From positions 11,713,419 to 11,777,418 of the forward strand of contig JALIGW010000010.1 in assembly GCA_023053685.1 (NCBI GenBank): a DNA stretch of 64,000 nt. The letters run 5' to 3'. The notes under the pieces were generated by a model. That model was not told the DNA's origin. It saw only the letters and a list, made by a program, of their open reading frames with translations, and ran no database searches. Shown piece by piece: positions 22,166 to 32,938 of the stretch (positions are counted from its first letter, which is position 1; each line of letters starts with the position of its first letter). This stretch comes from Diadophis punctatus similis (taxonomy: Eukaryota > Chordata > Lepidosauria > Squamata > Dipsadidae). Made by a program: the position numbers and the translations under genes.

Positions 22166-22802
22166 TGTCAGACTCCAGACTCTGCCATTCAAAAGGAGAA
22201 GGGGGGTCTTGGTTCTGCTTGATCAAACAGTTATAACAGATATCCGGATCCTAGACACCTGGGAACCTTTTCATCTTAAGATAGGGTTTATGAGGGGCAA
22301 TGCAAGTCAGTTGAACGGAAGGGTCTGGGAATGTATTTATTTTATTTTATTTAAACGCTCTTATAGGCCGCCCAATCCCGTGGGACTCAGGGCGGCGTAC
22401 AACATGAATAAGAAGCGTACATTTAAAAACAGTCGTCATTAATTTAAATTAAAAATATAATTAAAAAGAAGACATTATAAACACAACATTCAGGGGGAAT
22501 CTGATTGTCCTATTCACCCCATCTGCCGGAAGAGCCATGTTTTTAAGGCTTTACGGAAGGCCAGTAGGGTATAGCCATCTGTACTCCCAGGAAAGAAGTT
22601 TCACACTTTGTTGATTGCTTTACTCTTGCATCCTGCTTAATGGGGAGGGGCATTAGGGTTAAATACGCTTGCCTTGCCTGGAGGCATTTAGATCTTGCTT
22701 TGAATGAATGGATTGTCATACAATTGCTAATAAAAGGAATCCTTTTGAAACACTGACTCAGAAGTTCGTACTTTGAATGTGTTTGGAAAGGCAAGCCTTA
22801 CA
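22166..22802 (+). repeat. 5' LTR of Gypsy-A (carries a nested L2 tail)
   Basis: Begins TGTCAGACTCC and ends GCCTTACA. It is 637 bp because about 237 bp of L2-type 3' end is inserted; without that it matches the 400-bp 3' LTR. It holds AATAAAAGG near its 3' part (about 22730), a plausible polyadenylation signal, and GGGTTAAATACGC as a TATA-like box. Confidence 0.93.
22333..22569 (-). mobile_element. L2 3'-end insertion inside the 5' LTR
   Basis: The LTR sequence GGTCTGGGAAYGTA is interrupted by (TTTTA)n, then the L2 tail signature TATAGGCCGCCCAATCC, then GGAAGAGCCATGTTTTTAAG and GGAAGGCCAGTAGG. The LTR then resumes at TAGCCATCTG. The insert is the extreme 3' end of an L2 LINE on the minus strand. 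At most 2-3 bp (TA or GTA) could be a duplication. It is absent from the 3' LTR, so it inserted after integration. Confidence 0.87.
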
Positions 22803-22980
22803 GAAAGCAAGATCTGCAAAATTGGTCAACCCAGAGAAGCAACTTCACTCTACTGAGGAGACTGTGCAAACCATATCTGAACAAAACCGGGAACAGGAGG
22901 AAACTGAATGCTGGGGGGGAGACACAAATCACCACCCAGTCGGATGCCTGTTCTGCACTCCCCATCAAAGGGGCTGAGGG

Positions 22981-23930
22981 AGGTTTTGAGACCTCTGAGA
23001 AACCCCGCTGGTCTATCGGCATTGGAAAAAAGGACAGCTGGGATGGGAGAACCAGAGGAGTCACCCTTAATCGAAGGAATCGGAAACCTCGTTGGGAATT
23101 GAAGCTAGAAGCTCTCGCTGACCATGAGGAACTCACCGAAGCACCACTGAGGGAGGGGAGTCTGAAGAGATACCTAGCCCAGCTGGTGATGGAAACGTTG
23201 GAAAATCTCAACATCCGAGGGACCCCAGAAAGGCGACTAAGGAGCGCTGGAAGCACAGCAACCGCTGAAGAGGCCAGGAGAGCCAACAACCTCTGGGAAG
23301 CCGGCATGCAGATGGAGGACGCCGCAGGGGACCCAACAAATCCTCCCAGGGCAGCACACGCAGTGGCACCCCTTCCTAACCAACTACAAGCCCCACAACT
23401 AGAAAGGAAAACTCCCCCCCTGGAGTGAAATTTGATGGGGACCTGCAACAATTGGGATTCTTCATAGCACACGTACTCACCTATATGCAAGAATATGGAC
23501 GTGAGTTCCAAACACAGGGATCCCTAGTGCGAGCAGTTACCTTAGCTCTGGAAGGAGCCGCTGCCAGATGGATGGTGACCCTACATCATGACGATGCACC
23601 CAAACTGCGCAACTTTAACCAATTCATGACGGCCCTACAATGACGGTTCGAGGACCCGCTGGCAGACCACAAAGCACGCAACCGTATTAAGGTGGTGAAG
23701 CAGGGACGACGGCCAGTGGCGGAGTACACTGAAGAATTCCGGGACCTCGCATGTCGGCTAAACTGGCCAGAAGACATCCTGGTAAGCTGTTTTAAGGATG
23801 GACTGAGTGACGATCTGTATAATGCCTGCGTGGCTAGGGGTGCACCGAATCATCTGCATGAGTGGTACCTCACTGCTGAAGAAGCGGAGATTGATATCGC
23901 CAGGAACCAGTACCATACGGGGTGAGCATA
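22981..23930 (+). pseudogene. gag of Gypsy-A (broken)
   Basis: Gag builds the particle. The upstream part (frame open from about 22985 through 23428) carries LKRYLAQLVMETLENL. A frameshift in the seven-C run at 23414-23420 moves into the main frame with VKFDGDLQQLGFFIAHVL, GAAARWMVTLHHDD and RFEDPLADHKARNRIK, then the EYTEEFRDLACRLNW and ARGAPNHLHEWYLT blocks. These are characteristic of Sushi-type gag, the source of mammalian PEG10/RTL proteins. Three in-frame stops occur at 23641 (TGA), 23923 (TGA) and 23929 (TAG); each fits a C-to-T change of CGA or CAG. Confidence 0.82.
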
Positions 23931-23979
23931 GAAGAAATCCCCACCCCTATGGAAGAAAGAGCCCTTCAGAAGGCAACAG

Positions 23980-25101
23980 GGTTTTTCTCCTAAACCTCCA
24001 ATCTGTTTCAAGTGTGGGATGGAGGGGCACCAAGCACCCGAATGCTGGCCCCAAACACCCACCCGGAAACCTGAATGCCAAACGGGGGAGAGACCAGCGA
24101 GACCCACCCAGCGTGGGAGGGAAACATCCCTGAGGAGCAGCGAGATGGTAGGACCACCATCCCCTCCTCCCGCTGAAGAAAACATTCCGGCATTCCGAAG
24201 GGAAGATCCAGCATCGTTCGAAAGCGACCCAGAGGATGAACCACTGGTAAGCAAACTAATTGAACCGCTTACCCTCCCTCTCAGACTATTTATCCCTAAC
24301 CAAGATGAGGGAAAAAATATCTCCACATTGATAGACTCAGGGTGCACCCGGTGCTTAATCAGCCCAACCCTAATCAGGGAGCTGGGAATCACAGTGAGAA
24401 AGCTGAGAAACCCCATCACGTTTTGCCAACTGGATGGGTCAATAGCAGGGGGGGAGCCAGCTGCTTTTGCCATGGAACCCCTGAAAATAGGCATTGAGAG
24501 CCACAAAGAAAGACTTACCTTTATAGTAGCACCTGGCATGGAATGGCCACTAGTCTTGGGACTCGCATGGCTGAAAAAGTGGAATCCCAGAATAAATTGG
24601 GAGCAAGGCACCATAAAATTCCAGATGCACGTGACTGTTGCAGAGGACCCACAGATAGTAACTGAGGGGGGTGAATGCAGGGAAACAGCCATGCCTGGTT
24701 ATAGCATGCCAACAGAAGGCATACCCAAGGAATACAAAGACTTGGCAGAAGTTTTTAGTGAAGCAGCTTCGGATGAACTTCCCCCGCATCGTGCATCTGA
24801 CTGTGCAATAGAAATCTTACCTGGGGCTAAACTGCCTAAACCAAAAATGTATAGCATGTCACCGGGGGAGTTAGAAGAGCTGAGAGCTTTCATTGAGAAA
24901 AACCTAGCAAGGGGTTTCATTGAACCAGCCAGACCAAAGATAGCAGCCCCAGTGTTATTTAGGGAGAAAAAAGATGGCTCAAAACACTTATGTGTTGATT
25001 TAAGAAACCTAAACACGATTAGTGTTGAAAACATGTATCCCCTCCCCCTGATGAAAGATATGCTGGCCCACCTCACAAAAGGAAATTTTTTTCCAAACTA
25101 G
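23980..25101 (+). pseudogene. Gypsy-A zinc knuckle, protease and start of reverse transcriptase
   Basis: The frame continues that of gag. A CX2CX4HX4C knuckle (CFKCGMEGHQAPEC) lies at about 23997-24057. The aspartic protease motif TLIDSGCTRCLISP is at about 24325-24365, and the N-terminal RT region (PPHRASDCAIEILPG, FIEPARPKIAAPVLF, CVDLRNLNTI) follows to 25101. The protease would cut the polyprotein. The frame ends at a T-run (25086-25092) where a base gain or loss shifts out of the LDIREAYYRI frame. Confidence 0.88.
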
Positions 25102-25457
25102 ACATCAGGGAGGCATACTACCGAATCAGGATTAAGGAGGGGGATGAATGGAAAATGGCATTCAACACCCCCCTGGGATGCTACCAATTCAAGGTGCTCC
25201 CTTTTGGGCTACAAGGGACACCTGCAGTGTTCATGCAATTAATCAACGATGTTTTGCATGAACATTTATACAAAGGGGTTCATGTTTATTTAGATGATAT
25301 TCTCTTATACTCAGAGACCAAAGCTGAGCACGTTAAATTGGTGAGGGCAGTGCTAAGCAAACTCCGTGAGGCAAAACTTTATGCCAAACTCTCAAAATGT
25401 GAATTCCACCAAGAAAAATTGATTACTTGGGGTATCGTATTTCACACCAGGGCATAG
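25102..25457 (+). pseudogene. Gypsy-A reverse transcriptase catalytic core
   Basis: A plus-strand frame holds the RT palm: IREAYYRIRI, then [19 protein letters not shown] and the catalytic HVYLDDILLYS at about 25280-25312. This domain copies the element RNA into DNA. The frame ends near 25432 with a one-base shift beside a GGGG run (GACCTACTTGGGGT-like context); the sequence continues in another frame from 25427. Confidence 0.88.
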
Positions 25458-27088
25458 AAATGGATCCTCAAAAAGTGCAGGCGGTACTAGATTGGGAAAC
25501 GCCTCGCACACGTAAGCAGCTACAAAGTTTCCTGGCAAATTTCTACCACCAATTTATCCCTGAGTTCACTCAAATTGCCCTGCCCATCACAAAACTGCTA
25601 AGAACAAAGGGGGAGGGAGATCCTAAACCGAGACAACCCGTAAATTGGACAATGGAATGCCAGGCAGCATTTGAAAAACTAAAACGGCTGTTTTCAATAG
25701 AACCAATTTTGAAGCACCCAGACACAGAAAAACCTTTCATAATACAAGCAGATTCTAGTGATGTGGCAATAGGAGCAATCCTACTCCAGAGTAATGAGCA
25801 AGGACAACTACAGCCATGTGCGTATACATCCAGGAAACTAAGTGAAACTGAACAAAGGTGGGCAATTTGGAAAAAAGAAGCTTATGCGGTGCGATGGGCA
25901 CTTTTAACTTGGAGACATTTCTTAGAAGGGAGTAAGATCCCTTTTGAAGTCTGGACTGACCACAAAAACTTAGAAGCCCTAAAGACACCAAGGAAACTAT
26001 CTCCTAAACAAGTTCGTTGGGCACAATACTTCAAACGGTTCGAGTTTACTCTTAAATTTATCCCTGGGGGGAAAAACTTTCTAGCGGACGCACTGTCCAG
26101 AAAACCACAATACAATTGTGCAAAATCAGAGGTATTTAAACCTATAGTACAAACTAATCAATTGGCAGCCAAAGTAATCACCAGATCCCAAGGAGGACAA
26201 GATGCATTGAGAAACGCAGACACCATTCACGTTTTTAAACAAGCATTAATCAAGGGTGAATGGTTTTTGAATCACAAATCCAGTTGCGTGATGAAAGATG
26301 AATTAGCTTGGGTAGGAAACAAACTATATGTACCCGCTAGCCAAAGATTACGTTTAATGGAAAGGTGCCACGACTCTAGATTAGCTGGACACTTTGGTTT
26401 TGTAAAAACTTTACACTTAATAAAGAGACAATTTTGGTTGTCTTCGCTGAAAAAGGACATAGAAAGCTATGTAGCGAGTTGCCCCATTTGTGCTGTGGCA
26501 AAAAGACGACAAGGGAAAACCCCAGGATTTCTACAGAAAGTAGCCAAGCCGTCAGCGCCATGGGAAGAAATTGCTATGGATTTTATTGTAGAACTACCAG
26601 AAAGTGGGGGAAACACTGTCATTTGGGTCGTGACAGACTTGTTTTCAAAGCAAGCACATTTTATACCTTGCCAGAAAATCCCAACTGCCAAAGGCTTGGC
26701 TAGATTGTTTCTAATACACATTTATCGTCTTCATGGAGCTCCTAAAAGAATAATCTCGGATAGGGGAGTCCAATTCACCTCCAACTTTTGGAAGGCGTTT
26801 TGGAGCTTACTTGGTACCGCCCAAGGATTAAGCTCCGCCCATCACCCAGAATGCAATGGAAATTGTGAAAGAACGAACCGGGTTCTTGAACAGTATCTAA
26901 GATGTTTTATTAATTTTCAACAGGACAATTGGACTGAACTTTTACTGTTTGCAGAGGTTGCATTTAATAACTCTGTACATTCGAGTACTGGGTTTACACC
27001 TTTTAGAGTAGCTACTGGGCAAGATTTCAGCCCAATGCCGGAACTACCCACAGAAAACCCACTATCCCCTCACTTAAGGAGTGGATAG
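25427..27088 (+). pseudogene. Gypsy-A RT thumb, RNase H and integrase
   Basis: A 553-codon open frame. It begins in the RT connection (YRISHQGIEMDPQKVQAVL). The RNase H domain follows with FIIQADSSDVAIGAIL and EVWTDHKNLEALKTPRKL. The integrase has an HHCC zinc domain (CHDSRLAGHFGFVK, then ASCPICAVAKRR), catalytic Asp in IAMDFIVELPES, Asp in IISDRGVQFTS, and Glu in CNGNCERTNRVLEQY. All three DDE residues are present. The frame ends at 27088 through a shift near 27062, before the conserved LKEWIENL segment. Confidence 0.93.
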
Positions 27089-27093
27089 AAAAT

Positions 27094-27624
27094 TTGCAAA
27101 ACACATGGCCAGTAGTCAGATTGGCATTAAAGGAAGCTAGAGAGGCTTTCAAAATTCAAGCCGACAAGAAAAGAGTAGAGCCTAAACCTTTCCATGTTGG
27201 GGATAGAGTATATTTATTTACAAAATTATTGAGATCATTACAACCATCAAAAAAATTAGGGCCTAATTTCATTGGACCTTTCACTATTAGCAGGATCATC
27301 AACCCAGTAGTGGTTGAATTGGCTCTTCCAAAAACACTTAGACAAGTCCACCCATTATTTCACATTAGTTTACTCAAGAGAGAGGTAACCTCATCACTCA
27401 GACCGGTGGTATCTGCACCACCTGCCCCAATCATGATAGAAGGGGAACAACACTTTGAAATCAAGGAAATTCTTGACTCTAGGATTCACAGAGGGAAGAT
27501 CCAGTATTTGGTAGCTTGGAAACATTTGCCTTCCTCACAGAACGAGTGGGTCGCTAAACAACATGTTAAAGCTCCCATCTTATTGAGAAGATTTCACTCC
27601 CAATACCCTAACAAACCTTTTTAA
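27094..27624 (+). CDS. Gypsy-A integrase C-terminus with chromodomain
   Basis: A 176-codon frame continues the integrase after a frameshift. It carries FHVGDRVYLFTKLLRSLQPS and FIGPFTISRIINPVVVEL, then FEIKEILDSRIHRGKIQYLV and AWKHLPSSQNEWV, a clear chromodomain (about residues 125-175), ending YPNKPF at a TAA. Chromodomains steer integration toward particular chromatin. The stop lies 63 bp before the 3' LTR. In the intact element this would be the end of the Pol polyprotein, not a separate protein. Confidence 0.85.
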   Translation: MQNTWPVVRLALKEAREAFKIQADKKRVEPKPFHVGDRVYLFTKLLRSLQPSKKLGPNFIGPFTISRIINPVVVELALPKTLRQVHPLFHISLLKREVTSSLRPVVSAPPAPIMIEGEQHFEIKEILDSRIHRGKIQYLVAWKHLPSSQNEWVAKQHVKAPILLRRFHSQYPNKPF

Positions 27625-27672
27625 TATATTATAATTGATTCTGCTTATGTCTTACAGGTGGACCTTTTTTCT

Positions 27673-27687
27673 CTTAAGGGGGCAGCA
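27673..27687 (+). promoter_or_regulatory. polypurine tract of Gypsy-A
   Basis: The purine-rich CTTAAGGGGGCAGCA directly precedes the 3' LTR start (TGTCAG). Such tracts prime plus-strand DNA synthesis. Confidence 0.75.
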
Positions 27688-28087
27688 TGTCAGACTCCAG
27701 ACTCTGCCATTCAAAAGGAGAAGGGGGGTCTTGGTTCTGCTTGATCAAACAGTTATAACAGATATCCGGATCCTAGACACCTGGGAACCTTTTCATCTTA
27801 AGATAGGGTTTATGAGGGGCAATGCAAGTCAGTAGAATGGAAGGGTCTGGGAACGTATAGCCATCTGTACTCCCAGGAAAGAAGTTTCACACTTTGTTGA
27901 TTGCTTTACTCTTGCATCCTGCTTAATGGGGAGGGGCATTAGGGTTAAATACGCTTGCCTTGCCTGGAGGATTTAGATCTTGCTTTGAATGAATGGATTG
28001 TCATACAATTGCTAATAAAAGGAATCCTTTTGAAACACTGACTCAGAAGTTCATACTTTGAATGTGTTTGGAAAGGCAAGCCTTACA
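27688..28087 (+). repeat. 3' LTR of Gypsy-A (400 bp)
   Basis: TGTCAGACTCC to GCCTTACA, uninterrupted. It is followed by the GCAAG duplication at 28088-28092. It differs from the 5' LTR at four substitutions and one single-base deletion (GGATTTAG against GGCATTTAG). Confidence 0.95.
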
Positions 28088-28103
28088 GCAAGACTCATAT
28101 ACC

Positions 28104-28625
28104 TGTTTCACCGAAAATAAGACCCTGTCTTATATTTTGTTTGCCACCAAAAAAGGCACCAGGTTTTATTTTCTGGGAATGTTGTCCACCGATTCACCTC
28201 ACTTGTGCGCGTTGCCCCTAGCCTCCTTTTCGCTGTCAGAGGCCTTCAGGAACTTCTTCTGTAGCCGGCAAGGCCACAAAGGCTTTCCTGAAGGCCTCTG
28301 CAGCCAATAACAGAGCTCCTGATTGATCCAGAGATCTGTTATAGGCTGCAGAGGCCTTCAGGAAAGCCTTGCCAGCTGCAGAAGAAATGGGCCAGCAAGG
28401 CAGGTGTTGGGGGGTGTGAGGCCTGGCTGCAACTGTCCAAAGGTAAGTAGTAGGGCAGCTCCACCACCACCACCATCCCCACCCTAGCTTAATTTTTACC
28501 TGTACACCCTGGAGTGGGTGGGGTCCTAATTAGGGCTTATTTAGGGGGTAGGGTTTATATTGGGCATACATGTAAAAATCAAGCTAGGACTTACTTTTGG
28601 GGTAGGTCATATTTTTGGGGAAACA
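28104..28625. mobile_element. TIR DNA element (superfamily unassigned)
   Basis: The left end TGTTTCACCGAAAATAAGAC is answered on the right by ATATTTTTGGGGAAACA, a TIR of the widespread GAAAATAAGACC-type repeat. Internally, AGGCCTTCAGGAAAGCCTT-like sequence appears in both orientations (about 28230-28290 and 28345-28375), forming a foldback. I saw no clear TSD. No transposase is encoded. Confidence 0.68.
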
Positions 28626-29094
28626 CTGGGGAAATGTCCAATGGTGGAAAGACTTAATAATACTTACTACTGTACAATGGAAGAATGGTTGATAAACATA
28701 ATGAAGTTGGCTGAGATAGCAAAATTGACAGCCTTGCTCAGAGAAGACATTATTAACTTTAATACTATGGAAACACTTTGTGGACTTTTTACACAAAATG
28801 GAAAAAAATCAAATTACAATATATGGATTTAATGATAATATGAATATATTGTTTTAAAAGTGATCTCATGTTATAACTGTAACTTTCGTTTAAATTTGCT
28901 GTAAAAGAAGTCAGAAGTTATTCCTTTTTTTCTTTGTCCTTTTTGTATTTCTGTTTCTTTATTTTTTTTGCACCTCTGTCCTTTCTCTCTCTCTCTCTCT
29001 TTACCTTTTACTCTTTATTTTCTACTACTCTTCTACTTGAATATTAGTTCTCGTTAGTTTTTATCTTTTTGTCTTAAAATATAATCATTATTAA

Positions 29095-31100
29095 AAAGAA
29101 ACAAATTTATGCTCCAATCACTAATGCAGAAGAAGTTGATGACTTTTATGGTCAAGTTCAATTTGAAATTGACAGAATATGCAAGCTAAATGTATTGCTT
29201 GTGATGGAGACTGGAATGCCAAAATTGCAAACATGAAAGAGGAAAATGTAGTGGATCTAATGGTTTAGCAAACTGAAATGGAACAGGAGACTTGTCAATT
29301 TCTGCTTCTCCAATTATTTCTTTGCAGCTAAAACTGTCTTCAAACAATCAAAATGACACCACTATACTGTACATGGACATCACCAGATGATGTATATAGA
29401 AATCAGATTGACTATATTATTACTAAAGGGAAGTGAAGGAGCTCAATTGCGGCATCAAAGATATGGCCAGGTGCTACTGTGGAACAGCTCATGAGCTGCT
29501 CATGTGCAAGTTCTATGTTAAGCTAAAGAAGAAAAAGAAAGACAGTCAGTTTCCACAATATGATCCTGAACAAATACCCACCATTTCCAAAGAGAACATC
29601 AGAAATCTCTTTGAAGTGCTCAACATCATTGATAGTAAAGCAGAAGAACTATGGAATGAAGTTAAAGAAGTTGTTAAAGATGAATGTGATTCACATACCA
29701 AAAATGAAGAAAGAGAAGAAAGAGAAGAAAGCAAACTGGGTGTCAGAACAAACTGTAAAAATTGCCAAGAAGAGAAGACAAAGACAAAAAAAATCTCAGA
29801 AAGGAACTCTTTCTAACTCTTAACAAAGAGTTAGAAAAAGCAATATTACAATAACAGCTGTAAAGACAATTGTAAAGAAGGAAACAAATAGGAAAATTGG
29901 TCAAAAGATCTCTGAACTTAGAAGAAGGTCTCAACCTCATACTAGTATGCTAAAGGATGCCAATAGATAGATAGTAATTTATTCAAAGGAGATAAAACTA
30001 AGATGGAAGGAGTATACTGTAACATTCTTCAGTAGAGATGTCAATATCCAGGGTATCTTAGAATATATTATTGGTGTGAACAATCAGATCCACACATGAA
30101 AAAAATCTATTGCTGTTTTATTGCTCAAGCATAATAAACAGGAATCTTCTCAAACTGGCAGTTTGCACCCGGGTCAGACTAGATAAGGTTCAACAATATT
30201 CAAGGAAGGTCAGACTTCGCTATGCCCACATAGGGATTCCAGACTAATTCCCCATTTGGTTCCTTACCCTGGCTTGGCCAGTTTTTCTCTGACAATTCCT
30301 TACTTACAATAATTAGTACTAGAAAATGAAGTTAGATTAGCACTCCAGTCATTACCAAGTCAGAAAGCTAAAGGAACTGATGGAATAGCCCCTGAAATAT
30401 AGCAAACAATCGAAGAAAAGCCAGCCAGGGTTCTAATCGAGCTATGCCAGCAAACCTGGAGAATGACACAATGGCCAGCTGTGTCAATCTATATTCCAAT
30501 GCCCAAAAAAAGGAGACTTAATAGAGTGTACAAACTATCATACCCTTAATTTCACACGCTAGCAAAATAAAGCTTAGTATTATCAAATGCAGATTAGAGT
30601 CCTACTAGGAAAAGGGGATGCCAGATGTTCAAGCCGGATTACCAATTAACACTGAATAATTGAAAAAGCCAAAGAATACCAAAAACAAGTCAATATGTTC
30701 TTCATCAATTATAGAAAATCCTTTGATTGTGTCAATCACAACAAGCTCAGTTGTTCTCAGAAAAATGGGAATCCCAGAACATCTCAATTTTCCTCATGAG
30801 AAATTTTTATACAGATCAAGAAGCTACATCCAGAGAGAATATGGTGAAACAGACTGGTTCCAGGTTGGCAAACAAGTGAGACATAGCAGCACACTCTCTC
30901 CTTATTTATTGAACCTACATGCAAAATATATATTAAGGGAAGCTGGATTGAAAGAGATGAAAGGGTTTTTAAAGTGGAGAAGAAACATCAAAGTGATATC
31001 CTGATGACATTATCTAGATAGCCAAAAATGCAAAGTATCTCAAGTCCTAGGGCTAAAAGAAAGAATATAGTGAACAAAACAGGACTAAAATTAAATATTT
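29095..31100 (+). pseudogene. degenerate RTE/BovB LINE
   Basis: Conceptual plus-strand reading shows RTE-clade pieces. At 29100-29430 there is an APE endonuclease, with remnants of DDFYGQVQFEIDRIC, the Trp-Asn-Ala-Lys block, and YTWTSPDDVYRNQIDYI. At 29433-29816 lies the linker (DPEQIPTISKENIRNLFEVL, then AEELWNEVKEVVKDE). At 30340-31080 lie RT pieces (GTDGIAPEI, SFDCVNHNKL, LVPGWQ-type fragments and DILMTLSR). Many stops and shifts make it long dead. A foreign stretch of about 220 bp interrupts it at 30077-30300. BovB is abundant in squamates and known for horizontal transfer, which supports the host inference. Confidence 0.75.
30077..30300. mobile_element. unidentified insertion in the BovB remnant
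   Basis: BovB-like coding sequence stops after the VNIQGILEYIIGV reading and resumes with LENEVRLALQSLPSQK at about 30310. The 220 bp between do not fit any BovB frame. They contain TTTTATTGCTCAAGCATAATAAAC and several TTCCTTAC-type segments. It could be a SINE or solo LTR fragment; I cannot name it. Confidence 0.4.
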
Positions 31101-31104
31101 TTTC

Positions 31105-31290
31105 TTCCATTCAATCATGTCCCATTTTTGGAGATTGCCATGACAGAACTGTAGTTTTCTTGACAAGGTTTTTCAGAAATGATTTGCCATTGCCTCCTTC
31201 CTAGGACTGAGAGAAAGTTATTAGTCCAAGGTGACCCAGCTAAAAACAAATTTATGACAACAAGTACTGTAGCCTTAGAATTTGTAGTGA
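31105..31290 (+). mobile_element. squamate SINE-like repeat
   Basis: The block GGTTTTTCAGAAATGATTTG, CCATTGCCTCCTTCCTAGGA, CTGAGAGA and CCAAGGTGACCCAGC is a common reptilian SINE body. The head with A/B boxes is too worn to recognise, and the tail is absent. Confidence 0.55.
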
Positions 31291-31351
31291 AGATATTGAA
31301 GTTGTGGACTTGTGAGCTTCTACCCTTTAGGATCAATCATCAACAGTAAAG

Positions 31352-31620
31352 GCAGAGGTGGGATTCAGCCAATTCGCACTGGTTCAGCTGAACCCATTGT
31401 TAACTCTGTGTGCAGTTCGGCGAACTGGCTGAATCCCCATACAGCTCACCTCTCCCCTCCCAGGCACTCATCGCCTTGCCTGGCCTCTCCTGAGGCCATT
31501 TTGGCATCTCGGCCACCACCACCACCACCACCCCTCTCCAAGTAAGTGGCATCAGTGCAGGCAAAACCCCAAGGCAGCTCTGACAAAGTGCCCAGAGGGA
31601 GGGGCTGGAGCTACTAAACA
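31352..31620. mobile_element. left end of a hAT-like element (partial)
   Basis: CAGAGGTGGGATTCAGCC with a following palindrome (AATTCGCACTGGTTCAGCTG against CAGTTCGGCGAACTGGC) resembles the CAGNGGTG termini elsewhere in this window. No matching right end is found before the L1 at about 31760, so the element is truncated or its end is lost. Confidence 0.4.
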
Positions 31621-31831
31621 GGCGGCCAATAATATAATATAAAATAAAATAATATATATTTTGACTGATAGTGTGGTAGATATATTTTCTATATATAGAT
31701 TGAATAATTGATTGATGCATTAACTAATTGATTAGATATCTGATTAAATTGGGTAACTTTGTAATAGCTTAAAAGGTTGACAATTGGAAGCTTAAAACAA
31801 AGAACAAATTAGAGTGAATAAGACTTGATGA

Positions 31832-32910
31832 ATGGTAGAACTGAAAGATCTTTATAATATACTTAAAATGTCAGCCACAACAACCAGTCAAAAATTAGCG
31901 AAAAAAACATCAAATCCGACCTTGCCAATGGCATCTCCCTCTGGTCAGAGGTCTATTGAGAGTATGCTAAGGACAGAAAAAGCTAGCAATCAGGCCAGTA
32001 TGCAAACAATGCAAGTAACACTGCAGGCAATACAAGAAACAATGTTGAAAATGCAGGAGAAAATGGATAGGAATTACGAAAGTATGAGAGAGGATATACA
32101 TAAGGTTGACAATAAAATAGGTGCTATTCAACAAGCGATAGAGAAAAATGAAAAACAAATAAAACTGATAGAAGTAAGAACAGAACAAACAGAAAAAAAG
32201 GTGGAAACAGTAGACTTAAAACTGATAAAGATCAATGGGAAATTAGAAGAGTCAATCATCAATCTAGAAATCGATAAAGCCGTGTTTTACTTGCGCTTTC
32301 AAAATGTAACAGAAAACATGAGGACCTAGGAGCAACAATGATAGAAATAATCCAGGAAATCACACAAAAAGACAAACAAGAAGTACAAAATGGTCTAGAT
32401 GAAATATACAGAGTACATACTAATTTTGCCAGGCGAAACAAACTACCCAGGGAGGTACACATCAGATTTACTAGAAGAGACATTAGAAATGAAATACTTA
32501 AGGCAACAAGAGATGAAACTATAATTTATAAAGGCAAGGAAATTCGGATTTTAAAACAAATACTGAAAAGATTAAGAGACCATAGGAGGGATTATCGTGC
32601 CTTAGCATCGCAGTTAAATGAAAGAAAGGTTCTGTTCAAATGGTTGGTCCCAGAAGGAATGCTTATTTCTTGGCAAGGTAGAAAATTGAAAATAGATAAT
32701 GTAGACATGGCACAAGAATTTTATGAACAATTTATAGCATCGGAGGGGGAAGATCTTCTAGACAGTAGAAGTCAGGAAGTACAGACATCTGAGGAAAACC
32801 TGTTAAGACAGGAGGAAAATAGTGAAGAAAAAGAACTACAAGAAACAGAAGGAATAAGAACTAGGGCACAAAGAGAAAATAGAATTAATAGGAGACAGAT
32901 ACATAAGTAG
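31832..32910 (+). pseudogene. L1-A ORF1 (RNA-binding protein, one frameshift)
   Basis: ORF1p is the nucleic-acid chaperone that trimerises around L1 RNA. The first piece (31832-32329) has a basic N-terminus and a long heptad coiled coil rich in Gln, Glu and Lys (about residues 60-140: MQTMQVTLQAIQETMLKMQ and on), then the RRM start AVFYLRFQNVTEN. The second piece (32338-32910) carries the CTD: DEIYRVHTNFARRNKLPREV, IRFTRRDIRNEIL, FKWLVPEGMLISWQGRKLK. A shift near 32325 breaks the frame. Lengths (166+190 codons) match a complete ORF1. Confidence 0.85.
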
Positions 32911-32938
32911 GAGATAAATACACACAAAATGAAAAATG

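Larger units (their letters stand above)
22166..28087 (+). mobile_element. full-length Ty3/Gypsy chromovirus, Gypsy-A
   Basis: A complete LTR retrotransposon with 5' LTR 22166-22802, 3' LTR 27688-28087 and a 5-bp TSD. The gag region is followed in the order protease, reverse transcriptase, RNase H, integrase and a C-terminal chromodomain, which defines the chromovirus branch (the lineage of fish Sushi elements). Outside a later insertion the LTRs differ at four bases plus one 1-bp indel over about 400 bp. A relative (Gypsy-B) lies at 36.8-53.7 kb. Gag and pol share a common frame but are broken by C-to-T stops and several frameshifts, so the copy is not autonomous. Confidence 0.95.

Noticed and set aside
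21817..22236. 139-codon ORF rich in Leu-Ile-Ser-Tyr (apparent membrane protein)
   Set aside because: It is the translation of the ATCTT pentanucleotide microsatellite.
22803..22850. Primer-binding site of Gypsy-A
   Set aside because: A TGG lies at 22823, 20 bp past the LTR, which is too far and not clearly complementary to a known tRNA. I could not support a PBS call.
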